Origin: Cymodocea nodosa
Taxonomy: Eukaryota; Streptophyta; Magnoliopsida; Alismatales; Cymodoceaceae
Direction: 5' to 3'
Length of the DNA: 64,000 bases
NCBI GenBank assembly: GCA_036874045.1
Contig: JAZBRI010000011.1
Location: 5,146,001-5,210,000, forward strand
Part shown: piece by piece, positions 48,366 through 60,059 of the stretch
Layout: every line of letters starts with the position of its first letter
Position numbering within the stretch: the stretch's first letter is position 1
Program-made: the position numbers and the translations under genes
Notes under the pieces: generated by a model
Databases searched by the model: none
The model's input: only the letters and a program-made list of their open reading frames with translations
What the model was told of the DNA's origin: nothing

Positions 48366-49952
48366 AATGCTTAAACTCCACATAAAAAGATAAATATTAT
48401 TGATGATGTTGTTCACCTCATAGATATTATATACTTATTATAAATATCTAAAGTAATATCTAAACTGCTGCTTAAGATACTATGTATTTATTATAAAATC
48501 CTAGTAGTATCTTATTGATTTTAAGTAGTTTATCAATTTTAATGGTTTTTACGATTTTAAGTGGAAGTGTAAATGAAAAACATTAAATACTTCTGACATT
48601 CTGAAATTTTGATTAAATGTTTTCTTTGAATCAAGGAAAATGCATATGATCATGCATAAATTAGACTTAATTGATTAAACTTGTAGAATAAGTTATATGT
48701 AACTCATCTTAAACTGTTAATCAAAAGTATAAGCTTATTGAAACTGATTCATATTCTTAGTACAATCATAGAAGTAGAAATTGTATGAGATTTGTGTTTT
48801 ATTGTATCTGTATTAATGGAATACATATATACTGTGCTTAAAATGAAAAGTGCTTACAAAGTTAAAATCTTTGAGAGTTTATTGATCAGTTTGATCACGA
48901 GCCTTTTGTACTTGAGCAGATAGGTATGTAAGGATTGTTGTCCTGAAAAAGGATTCTTTAAATCTGGCAACCTAAGATCTTGATCAGATTTGGGATTATT
49001 GACTGAAAGTTCATTACACGGGTACATTAGAAAGCTCTTGTATGATTCAAGCTTTTCAAACTAACTTTTAAAGAAAATTATCAATATTTACTATTTTGAA
49101 AAGAAAAAGTTGTTTCATTAATTACAGTTATCTTTGAATCGTATATAGTTTATACCAATATGACTACTAATTTATTGAATCAACATTAGTACTTTTGAAA
49201 ACGTTTATTTGAGATACACTCTTTTATTCTACTTGAATTAATCGAATTGAGTTCAAAGTTGTGTTTTGATTCATATACAGTAGGAATTGATTCTGGAAAT
49301 CATTTTTGATGATGTCAGGATAACGGAAGTCTCTGAAAATAAAATGTAAAAGTATAGTTATACTTAACATCTATTGTCACTACATGTATATTTTGTATTT
49401 TGATTGAATATATTTGAAGTATATTTGTAGGGGGAGCATTAACAATGTCAAAAACAGATTAATATAATTTAAAATGCAAATCTTAGTTAATCTGAATTAA
49501 TGTCCTCTTAAAATCTTGATGAAATAATTTAAAAAGACAAATAAACTATTCTAGATTCAAAAGACAAAATGTTCAAATAGTTTACAATGTTCTCAAGATA
49601 ATGTTAAGTTTAGCATGTGTGTGGTTTTCGGAAGGTTTTAGTTGGAAGCATCCGAAACTTGTTTAAGTGTACTAACTAGACGTTATATTAGATAAGGTAA
49701 CGTGTAAAACTGCCTCTAGACAGCATTTTACTCGTTAGGTTAGTTAACTCAACGAGTTATACTTGAATATTTCGGGTACTTTGATTGAATAAGCTTTATT
49801 CAATATTTATTTAATTTCTAAACCTGACTTCTCTTCACGTTGAGTTATACGCCTAAAAACCCTATTTAAACACTTATAACACGGGGACTTAGGTTATTTG
49901 TAAACTTTGTCAAGAAAATCTTTCCCGCTTGTTGTAGTTACAACTTGCGACG
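48366..49952 (+). other. Element G spacer between pol and ORF3
   Basis: This 1.6-kb stretch has no ORF. It holds an internal PPT-like TTTGTAGGGGGAGC (49424-49437). A block with TTTCGGAAGG, CATCCGAAAC and GTTAACTCAACGAGTTA follows (49620-49780). TATTTAAA (49863-49870) lies 83 bp before the ORF3 start. The same TATTTAAA sits 83 bp before the outer ORF3 start in I, so it is a plausible ORF3 promoter element. Confidence 0.65.
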
Positions 49953-52324
49953 ATGGTCTCCAAGTTCTACAAAGGTCGTGGCAAAGGAAAAGACAAAAGC
50001 AGAAGAGATGCAAAAGGAAAAGAAATAGAGAATGATGAAGTTCCACGTACTTGGTTCAAGAAAATATTTCAAGTGGACAAAAGGTTAGAAGAACTTTATA
50101 GAGATTACTTCTTTTCTCAGGATATATTAGATGAAGTTAGACAAGAACTTCAACATACTGATGCAAGTATTACATACTTGGGTATTCGAAGTAAATATGA
50201 TAGAGAATACAGAATGAAATGTGCTGAGATTGCATTTTGGAACAGTATGCAAAATATTTGGAAAAAGGTGTAGGTTCATCAAATACAACTCCTCAAACTC
50301 CTATAAACGGTACAAGACTACATGCATTTGAGGAAGAGCATGAATCAGCTATCCCTACTCCTTTATATTCAAAACAAGTAGAATCAGATATTGCTATAGA
50401 CAAAACAAAAGTTAACAGTCTTCGAAAGGCCGTTGCAATAGAAAGTGCCTTAGAAGAAGTAAAGTAGAAAACTTTTATGGAGCAATTTGAAAAGAAAACA
50501 ACAATACTTGAAAAGGAGAAACAAAAATGTTATAGAAGAAGGAAAGTCAGAAAAATTATGTCTAAGGAAACAAAGTCTATTGAAAAAGGAAAATCAGATG
50601 AAAATTTATTTTCAAAGGACAATGTATGTCTAGACATTGTACCTTATTGTGCATCTGATAAACTCATCAATTCCGAACACACTGAAACTGATGAAGATAA
50701 TGAGACTTTATTTTCCCTTGCTAGAAAGCTTGAGAAGAAATCCAAGTCAAATATAAGCTCAAGTTTTTCTATTAGTACAAGTCCTGATGATGCAGAAATT
50801 GACAAATCAGAGCATCAGGCACCTGACATTGAACAAGTTATTGCAAATATAATTGACAATGTTGAAGCAGTAACTAGTTCAAAGGCTGAATTGTCTGGAG
50901 TAGTAGATATTGAAATTGTTAAGACTCTAGAAGAGCTAAAAGTTAACCAGCCTTCTACGGAATCTATAGAAGCAGAGTCTGAGAATTCACAACATGAATT
51001 AATGGAAATATCTATTGAACAAAATGAACAATTACAGACAGATACACCGGTTGTAGAATTTGTAGAAAAATTGTACTCTAAACATTCTATAGAGACTGAA
51101 CAGATGAATGTTGAGCATATTGACAATGTTCCTAACACTATTGAAGTTGAAGAATCAAACTTACCTGAGCAGCTTCAAGATAATATTTTTGAAGACGAAC
51201 AACATGACATTCATTTTGAAGAAGAGGTTCCTGAAGATGAATTAAACTCTGAATCATGGCTTCAGATATCACCTTCTTTGTGTACAATGTTAAACATTCA
51301 AGGTAATACAATTCATTTTAGATCTGAAGAAGCATTGCAGAAATACAATAATCTGATTACATGTCAGATTCTGTATGCTCGTCCAATAAAATTCAGAAAT
51401 TTGATGGACATAAGAGATCTGTTTGAGTTTCAAGGCCTCATTAAATTCTTGCCAGTAGGAACGAAATGAAAGCAATACACAGAGCTTATTGCAGCTTTTT
51501 ATAGCAATCTGGTCAAGAATGGAAATTTTCTGAAAACTCAAATAAATGAACAGGAGTTTATATTGTCTCCTAAATTAATTTTTGAAGTTTTACGATTAAA
51601 GAATGAAGGTGTTGTTGTTACCAATAGATTTGACATGATAAGACAACTGGAATGGAACATTCAGTCTTTATCAAAAATTCCAAATGTATATTCTGAAATG
51701 AGATTAATGGAAAATCTGAATGCAGAGGCAAGGTTTATTGCAAATATATTGCATGCAAATTTATTTCAGAGAGTTGGACATAATATGGAAGTTAGCAGAA
51801 GTTGTTTATATGCAACTTATAGCTTGCTGAATAGAATTCAAATCAATTGGTTTGATGTTTTCACTTCTAAACTACAGCATATGAGTTCAAAGTTATTTTA
51901 TGGTGATGCTGTATGTAGGCTCATTGCAAGCCAATTGAATTTATCTGATTGGCCCTCTGAAACTAAAGGCATGAGAGCATTTAGTGTCAAAGATTTGCAA
52001 AAATTCCAGGCCATGCATAAACCTCAATGACAACAACAACAACAACCTGATACAGACCATATACAACAACAACCTGATACAGACCATATACAACAACCTG
52101 ATACAGACCATATACAACAACAACCTGATACAGACCATATACAACAACCTGATACAGACCATATACAACAACAACAACAACAAAGTTATTCAGTTCAAGC
52201 AGAACAGCAAACCCAGCTACCTCCTAACTTAGATGTAGTGCTTAACGACATCAGAAATGATATTAGGCATTTAGGAGATAAAATATGTAATGCTATAAGT
52301 GATATACTTAGGAGGGGTCGATAA
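49953..52324 (+). pseudogene. Element G ORF3 (about 790 codons, lightly broken)
   Basis: It starts MVSKFYKGRGKGKDKSRR, very basic. A helical segment (DILDEVRQELQHTD), a Lys/Arg-rich segment near residue 190, and a long acidic Ser/Glu region (about residues 220-430) follow. The conserved C-terminal domain has RDLFEFQGLIKFLP, FYSNL, LKNEGVVVTNR, LNAEARFIANILHANLF, CLYATYSLLN, NWFDVF and KLFYGDAVCRLI. Then come a Gln-rich repeat of PDTDHIQ units and a final amphipathic segment ending in ILRRGR. Defects are a one-base loss near 50237 (T-run), TAG at 50465, TGA at 51467 and TGA at 52028. The last three are C-to-T or G-to-A relative to I. No membrane segment is seen. Function unknown. Confidence 0.82.
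52042..52185 (+). repeat. Coding minisatellite in the ORF3 Gln-rich linker
   Basis: Five units of CCTGATACAGACCATATACA separated by one or two CAA pairs encode PDTDHIQ(Q)n. Element I has one unit in the same place (near 60715-60740), so copy number changed between related elements. Confidence 0.88.
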
Positions 52325-52830
52325 CTGTTTTTGTTTGTTTCTGAATACAAAATGTAATGTTTGTATTGCTTGTTTGATTCATTGAACAATACATTTTTCT
52401 GTAAATGTTTTCAATTATTATTCTTGTTTACAGAAAGAGTTGTTGTAATTATATCTCTTATATATGTATATATATTCTTTGTAATTATCTTTTTGATTAA
52501 TGACAAAAAGGGGGAGAAATATTATAAAAAGATGATTATGATCTTAATTGCATATATATATATATATTATAAAAGGAGATGCTATTTAAATGGTTATTGT
52601 AATCTGATAGATGATAATTAGAAAACTGATACTTATATAATTATTGACATCTGAGAGTTTTAGTTCTGAGAGGTAAAATTTACACAAACAATAGAAATAA
52701 GCTTAAGTGAACTTAAGTCAACAAACAAGTTTGTTGAATTAAAAGTTAACCCAACGAAGGTGCTTTGTTGAGTTATACATATTTCATAATTGATTTAATA
52801 TGGTTTTGTCATCATCAAAAAGGGGGAGAT
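52325..52830 (+). other. Element G 3' spacer with two polypurine tracts
   Basis: It is non-coding and AT-rich. CAAAAAGGGGGAGAA lies at about 52503-52517, and AAAAAGGGGGAGAT directly before the 3' LTR at 52817-52830. With the tract at 49426 this gives three PPT-like sites in G. Confidence 0.85.
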
Positions 52831-54473
52831 TGTCGAGTATTTTTGTTTTGATGATGTGTGTTGAATGAAAATAATCATATTTGCTCAATTACTATTTGCT
52901 TGTGAAAAGAAACTAAAATCATCAATTAATACAGAAAAAGCTTACTGATATAAATACTTGTCTATATTGGATTTGAAGTTAATAACTAGTCGTTTCGTTG
53001 CATTAATTTCTCATTTAGCTAAACGTTAAGTTAACGTGTGTTTTTATTGAAAAGCATGATATGTTTTAATGTTATATCTTCTGTATCATGAACGGTGAAC
53101 GTTTAGACAACTCGTTAAGTTAGAGTTTTGTTTGAATAGAGGTCACGTGAGAACTTATTAAGTTATAGGCTTAAAGGTTAAAATAGGTCACGTGATAACT
53201 CGTTAAGTTAGTGAGTAAAAGAAGAGACGAACTTGTTAAGTTAGTGTTATACACGTAGTGAAATTATAAATTACGAATGTTGTATTGTATCACGTGAGGT
53301 GCACATGTTTAACTCGTTAAGTTAACATAAGTAAACGCGTTGAGTTGCTATATTGAACACTAAGGCAACGCGTTAGGTTAGCGTTATAAACTTAAGTTGT
53401 AATTTTTGCACATGGTAAAATTCTTATTATAAAAACATTTGTTTATTACTAGTTCGTTGAGTTATCATAACACAACGGAGATGGTTTGTTGAGTTATCAT
53501 AACACAATGGAGATGGTTCGTTGAGTTATCATAACACAACAGAGATGGTTCGTTGAGATAGCATAACACCACGGACATAGTTCGTTGAGTTAGCTACTGT
53601 ACTTGTCACGTGAAATGGCACATGAGGAACTCGTTAAGTTAGAAACGTTAAGTTATATATATACTTGTGTTACTCGTTTAGTTAACATTAAAGTAACGAC
53701 TTCTTATTACACTGATGAAAAACTTTTAGACGAGAAAGTTTATTTTGCAGGAAATTTTTCAGAGATCCAAGACTGATGATTAAAGAAAATTTGAAATATA
53801 AATGTGGGTTAGAACGTGTGTTTCGATGAAGGAAAAAGAAAAGACGTGGAGATGTGGAAAACTGGTGGTGGTTAAACGTGAAGGATATGCATGAAATGAA
53901 GATATAGTATAAAAGGCATAGAATTCTCGTTGATCAATTTATCCTTGCACACAAAACGAAAAATCTTTTCATGGATCAAACCATCCTTGCACACCAAAAG
54001 AAAAATCTTTTTTAGGGATCAAAAACACCTTCTCGGGGAAAATCTCTCAAGTGGAAGAAAGTTCAGTGAAGCATAAAAAGGTAAGATTTTTGTCACGAAA
54101 GATTTGAAGTATCAGAAGAAAACAAATTTGGTGAAGCATGAAAAGACAAGATATTCGTCACTGAAGAATTGCTGAAGAAGAAAAAGAAGAAGAAGAAAGA
54201 TCTCAAATAGGGAGAAAAGTTTTAAATTCTGCAAATTAGTTTTCTTTGTTTGTAGTTATGAAATTGTTTAGATGATACATGGTATCAAAATATAATTGCA
54301 TCTACAATTTTTAAGGAGAATTGAATTGTATATTGTAATTGAAACCTTGAATAAAAATGATTTTATAAAAACAATGTTTCGACTTGTTTTTGAGTTTTAA
54401 AGTTTCAATTATATATCAGAAAATATTAAAAATACACAATTCACCCCCTCTTGTGTAGTCATACGATCCTACA
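52831..54473 (+). repeat. Element G 3' LTR (1643 bp)
   Basis: It begins TGTCGAGTATTTTTG and ends GATCCTACA. It is very similar to the 5' LTR, with scattered substitutions. The 61-bp length difference is mostly two extra copies of the 32-bp unit around 53450-53560. Confidence 0.95.
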
Positions 54474-54591
54474 CTTTACATAAAGAATAGAATTTCATTT
54501 ACAAGTGTTTTGTGCTCTTATTTTATCTGCTGGTATTTTAATTACTAAAGACACAATTGACGCCCCCTCTATTGATAGAGACGATTCTACA
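54474..54591 (+). repeat. Element H 5' LTR end after G, then PBS
   Basis: After the second CTTTA the H LTR resumes with CATAAAGAATAG and ends CGATTCTACA. The PBS TGGTATCAGAGC follows at 54594-54605. Confidence 0.93.
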
Positions 54592-54686
54592 ACTGGTATC
54601 AGAGCATTTTATCTTAATTAAGAGCTTTTATTTCTCTATTTAGGAATCAGTTTTTCTTATCATTTACACAGGATCATTTGTTTAAA

Positions 54687-55760
54687 ATGGATAATACTGA
54701 AATCTTAGTTATGACTGAGGGATAGACCACTAATCGTCCTCCTATGTTCGAAGGTAGCAATTATGGCTACTAGAAATATAGGATGAAAGTATTCTTTCAA
54801 TCAATCGATTTGAAACTATGACATATAATTAGCAATTCTATAGTGTTAGTTACGACTTCATATGATACTTGGACTTTTGATGAAAAGGAGCGAATGACAC
54901 TGAATGCTAAAGGTTTAAACATCTTGTTTTGTGCTTTATCTTATGATCAATTTAATAAAGTTTCTACATATCAAACTGCATATGAGATATGGCATGCATT
55001 AGAAGTTGCCAACGAAGGTACTAACTAGGTCAAGGAATCTAAGATTAATATGTTAGTACATAAATATGAGCTTTTTAAAATGCACGAAAATGAATGTATC
55101 TATGGCATGTTTTCCGATTTTCTTGAGATTGTAAATTCATTAAAATCTTTAGGCAAGAAATTCGAGGAAAAAGACTTGGTAAAAAAGATCCTTAGATCTT
55201 TAACTAAAATTTGGGCTCAAAAGACAACATCTATTGAAGAGTCCAAAGATTTAAATACATATACTCTCGATGTTCTCATAGGAAATCTAACAGCCTATGA
55301 AGTACAACATTTAGATCCAAAAGGGAAAAATCCTAGAAGGGATCTGGCTTTTGAGGTTGATAAAGTTTTAGAAGTCACTAGTGATTCTAACAATGATTTA
55401 CTATTGTTGACTAGAAAATTTGGAAATTTGTTGAAGAAACGCAGAAACTTCAGGTCAGCAAAGACATCTGGAGATATGGAGAAGAAGTCATTCACGAAAG
55501 ACAAAAGCATATGCTACAAGTGTAACAGATTGGGTCACTTTCAAACTGATATTCCCCTCAACAAAGATAAGAAGAATTCGAGGAGGAATTTTAGGAGTAA
55601 GAAATTCAGAAAGAGAAGGGCACTTAAAGTGACATGGGATGACTCTTCAGCTTCACAAAGTGAAGAAACGAAGGATTCAACATCAGACAATGAATCCTCA
55701 TCAACATTAGATTTAGAAGAAAATCTAGCAAACGTATGCTTCATGGCAAAATCTAGTGAG
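54687..55760 (+). pseudogene. Element H gag, with in-frame stops
   Basis: The start MDNTEILVMTEG matches C. TAG near 54722 replaces the Gln of C, and TAG at 55027-55029 is shared with C. From 55050 the frame is open past the donor. The knuckle reads CYKCNRLGHFQTDI: the last Cys is lost, so RNA binding is probably impaired. A basic stretch (RRNFRSKKFRKRR) and the acidic Ser region precede ANVCFMAKSSE at the donor. Confidence 0.87.
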
Positions 55761-56744
55761 GTATCCTCTGATCAAAATGCTAATTTTGATAGTTTTGATG
55801 GATTACTTGTTGAATACAATAGACTGGCCAGAAAATATAAGAAAGTCAAAATGGAAAGAAAGAACACTAGGAAAATGCTAGATGAATCTGAAAATAAGAT
55901 TGATTTTCTGAACTCTACATTGAATAAATTTTAAGAAGAAAATCAAAGGCATGCATAGGAAATTTTAAAGTTTATTACTATAGAAAGAAAATTGCATGCT
56001 AATTGTGAAAATTTAATTGCTGATAAGAAGAAAATGATTTGTGAAATTGAAAAACTGGAACTGACTATTACTGATTTAAATTCAGAAATTGATGTGTTAA
56101 AGATTAAGGTCTGCAATCAAAAGGCTATATTAAGTAAATGGAATAATAGTCGAACTATAACAAATAAACTTAGTAGTAAAATATCAAATGTAGAAAAACA
56201 TGGTATTGGTTTACTCGATGCATCTTCTGAAAATTATATATTGCATGATGGTATTGCTAAAAATAATGGTTTTATTTCCAATACTAAGAATAGTAAAGAA
56301 AAACTATTCCGTGTGTGATTAAAAAGGGAGATAAATATGTGCAAATTAATAAAATGCAGCATATATGAGAATAATCAAAAGAATGTCAAATTGATTAAAT
56401 AGCACATGATGCAAGAATGTCAAAAGAAATTTTCAGAAAAATCAAGCTAAGTCATTTGAGAATTTTAATATTCTTGATCAATTTTCTTCATATTTAAAGA
56501 ATATCGGATATTGGAATCAGAAATCAAATAATGTCAGAAATGAAAATTTCCACTCTGGTTTGCATAGAGATAAAAGTTTTGATAATTATAACACTAAGAG
56601 AAAGAAACACAAGAATAATTATCAGAAAATAGATAAGTTGAAGTTTAAAAATATTGATTATTCTAATTTGATTCTCTCTAAAATTCTTGGACCCATTCAA
56701 AAATGGGTTCCAAGAAATAAAATCTTTTTTTGATTGTTTTGTAG
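55761..56744 (+). other. Predicted gag-pol intron of element H, also encoding the Gag tail
   Basis: The donor AGTGAG|GTATCC follows a codon boundary and the acceptor is TTTGATTGTTTTGTAG|GCA. The 984 nt are a multiple of three and phase 0. Unspliced, the tail is a coiled-coil-like Lys/Glu/Asn stretch ending in KWVPRNKIFF and TGA. TTGAT around that stop could be the branch point. Element C, same family, lacks exactly this segment. Confidence 0.65.
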
Positions 56745-58445
56745 GCACATAAATCAAAATGGATAATAGACAATGGAGCATCCAGCCACATGATTGGAGA
56801 TATACGATTACTTACAGAAATAACAATGTCTAAGAATGGACAAGTTACCTTTGGAAATAAAAGCAAAACAAATATCCTTGGGTCTAGCAAGGTTCAAGTA
56901 ACTAAGAAATGCTTTATAAATGATGTCTTATTAGTGGAAAACTTAGGTTTTAATTTATTGAATGTTCTTGTTTTAATGAAGTTTTACAAAGTAATTTTTG
57001 AAAAAATTGTTGTAAAATTATGGACATGTCTACAAATGAAATTTTATTCACTGTATACAAGAAAGGATTTGTTTGCATTCTTAATTTGCCTTCTGATATT
57101 ATTAAAGACAATGCTTGCTTAATTGCAAAATCAGATAAAGTTATTTTATGACATAGAAGGCTAGGACACTCAAACTAAAAATTATTACAAAAGTTGTCTA
57201 AAAAGAATCTAGTTAGAGGTTTACCAAGTATTAAGTAGTCGAAAGAGTTTATGTGTGATGCATGTCAACTAGGTAAATTACATAAAACATCCTTTAAAAG
57301 TTTAAATGAAATAACAAGGAAAAGAGTATTAGAACTAGTGCATATGGATTTATTTGGACCTACTAGGACAACCAATCTAGGAGGTAAACATTATGCTTTT
57401 GTATTAGTTGATGACTATTCTAGATTTACTTGGGTCTATTTTGTAGCTAATAAAATTGAAGTTTTTGAAATATTTAAGATATTCTGTAACAAAGTTTAGA
57501 ATGAGCAAAATGTTAAAATTCAAAAACTTAGGAGTGATTATGGTACAGAATTTGATAATGATCAAATGGACACCTTTTTTGAAGAATTAGGCATAGATCA
57601 TAGGTACTCATTTCCAAGAGCTCCTTCACAAAATGGGATAATAGAACGTAAAAACAGATCACTTCAGGAAATGTCTAGAACCATGTTAAATGAGAATAAG
57701 TTACCCCTATTTCTCTGGGCAGAAGCAGTTCATACAACATGCTATGTTATAAATAGAGTACATCTAAGACCAATTTTAGATAAAACTCCTTATGAGATAT
57801 GGTATAACAGGGTTCCCAAAATAAGTTATTTAAAATCCTTTGGCTGTAGGTGTTTTATTTTAAACACTAAGGAATGAAGAGACAAATTTAGAGCCAAATT
57901 AGATGAGGGTATTTTTGTTGGTTATTCCACTAGAAGTAAGGCTTATAAGGTTTTTAACAAATTAACAAAAACCAATGAGGAAACCCTACATGTGAAATTT
58001 CATGAAAATTCTCATTTAGATGTTAGACATGCTAAAAACTTTGATTCAGAAATTCTCCTAGAAATGGTACCAAATGATGTTGTCAAAGAAATTGAGAGAT
58101 TATCTAACGAAATAAGAAATATAAACTTGAATGATGAAAATTTAGAAGAAAATAATGTCATACCTATAGAAAATATGGAACAACATAGAAATTGGCGTTA
58201 TGCTTCATCTCAACCTATTGATAAGATACTAGGCGATCCTAATCAAGGAGTTAGGACTAGGTCATCAATAGTCAACATTTATGGCGCTTATTCATTTGTT
58301 TCTTTATTAGAACCTAGGAAAATTGAAGATGCCTTAGAAGATGAATTTGGGTATTTAGCTATGCAAGATGAGCTAAATCAATTTATAAGAAATGAGGTAG
58401 GGGATCTAGTTCCACCACCTGAAAATCAGTCCATAATAGGAATAA
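56745..58445 (+). pseudogene. Element H pol 5' part (protease, integrase, start of RT), cut by I
   Basis: The protease site reads DNGASSHM, Asn for the usual Ser next to the catalytic Asp. The integrase zinc finger (DACQLGKLHK), core (VLVDDYSRFTW, SDYGTEFDND with His changed to Tyr, a glutamate in NGIIE) and the GYSTRSKAY region follow. RT stops at ENQSIIG, where I begins; the rest would lie beyond the window. A TAG near 57497 is shared with B. Several other stops and slips are present. Confidence 0.9.
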
Positions 58446-60059
58446 TGTAGGATCGTATGGCTACACAAGAGGGTGGTGAATTGTGTATTTTTAATATTTT
58501 CTGAAATATAATTCAAACTTTAAAAATCAAAAACAAGTCGAGATATTGTTTTCATAAAATCATTTTTATTCAAGGTTTCAATTACAATATACAATTCAAT
58601 TCTCCTCAGAAATTGTAGATGCAATTATATTTCGATACCATGTATCATCTAAACAATTTCATAACTACAAACAGAGAAAACTAATTTGCGGAATTTAAAA
58701 CTTTTCTCCCTATTTGAGATGTTTCTTCTTCTTCCTTTTCTTCTTCAGCAATTCTTTAGTGACAAATATCTTGTCTTTTCATGCTTCACCGAATTTGCTT
58801 TCTTCTAATACTTCAAATCTTTAGTGACGAAAATCTTACCTTTCTATGCTTCACTGAACTCTCTTCCACTTGAGAGATTTTTCTCGAAGAGGTGTTTTTG
58901 ATCCCTGAAAAAGATTTTTCTTTTGGTGTGCAGGGATGGTTTGATCCTTGAAATGATTTTTCGTTTTGTATGCAAGGATAAATTGATCAACGAGAATTCT
59001 ATGCCTTTTATACTGTATCTTCATTTCATGCATATCCTTCACGTTTAAACACCACCAGTTTTCCACTTCTCCACGTCTTTTCTTTTTCCTTCATCGAAAC
59101 ACACACGTTCTAACCCACGTTTATATTTCAAATTTTCTTTATTCATCAGTCCTAGATCTCTGAAAAATTTCCTATAAAATAAACTTTCTTGTCCAAAAGT
59201 TTTTCATCAGTGTAATAAGAAGTCGTTACTTTAATGCTAACTAAATGAGTAACATAAGTATATATATAACTTAATGTTTCTAACTTAACGAGTTCCTCAT
59301 GTGCCATTTCACGTGACAAGTACTGTAGCTAACTCAACGAACAATGTCCGTGGTGTTATGATATCTCAACGAACCATCTCCGTTGTGTTATGATAACTCA
59401 ACGAACCATCTCTGTTGTGTTATGATAACTCAACGAACCAGTAATAAACAAATGTTTTTATAATAAGAATTTTACCATGAGCAAAAAATAACAACTTAAG
59501 TTTATAACGCTAACCTAACGCATTGCCTTAGTGTTCAATATAGCAACTCAACGCGTTTAGTTATGTTAACTTAACGAGTTAAACATGTGCACCTCATGTG
59601 ATACAATACAACATTCATAACTTATAATTTCACCACGTGTATAACACTAACTTAACGAGTTCGTCTCTTCTTTTACTCACTAACTTAACGAGTTATCACG
59701 TGACCTATTTTAACCTTTAAGCCTCTAACTTAACGAGTTCTCATGTGACCTCTATTCAAACAAAACTCTAACTTAATGAGTTGTCTAAATGTGCACTGTT
59801 CATGATACAGAAGATATAACATTAAAACATATCATGCTTTTCAATAAAAACACACGTTAACTTAATGTTTAGCTAAATGAGAAATTAATGCAACGAAACG
59901 ACTAGATTTTAACTTCAGATCCAATACAGACAAGTATTTATATCAGTAAGCTTTTTCTGTATTAATTTATGATTTTAATTTCTTTTCACAAGCAATAGTA
60001 ATTGAGCAAATATGATTATTTTCATTCAACACACATCATCAAAACAAAAATACTCAACA
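58446..60059 (-). repeat. Element I 3' LTR (1614 bp)
   Basis: It starts TGTAGGATCGTATGG and ends ATACTCAACA next to the PPT. It aligns with both G LTRs reversed. It has two copies of the 32-bp GTTCGTTGAG unit (59340-59440), against one and three in G. The TATAAAAG box is at 59005-59012. Confidence 0.95.

Larger units (their letters stand above)
41212..54473 (+). mobile_element. Element G: full-length 13.26-kb Copia (Sirevirus-like) element, TSD CTTTA
   Basis: Two LTRs (41212-42793 and 52831-54473) flank PBS, gag, predicted intron, pol, spacer, ORF3 and PPTs. CTTTA occurs at 41207-41211 and 54474-54478, and removing G restores the H LTR exactly. It is the best preserved element here: gag is open for 495 codons and much of pol and ORF3 is intact. 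Only a few stops and one-base slips separate it from an open layout. Confidence 0.97.

Noticed and set aside
51941..52183. 80-codon minus-strand ORF with repeated MVCIRLL
   Set aside because: Antisense of the PDTDHIQ minisatellite in G ORF3.
58851..59066. 71-codon minus-strand ORF in the I LTR (also readable in the G LTR)
   Set aside because: It spans the conserved TATAAAAG promoter box and the likely transcription start, and is broken in the G 5' LTR. An accidental open frame.
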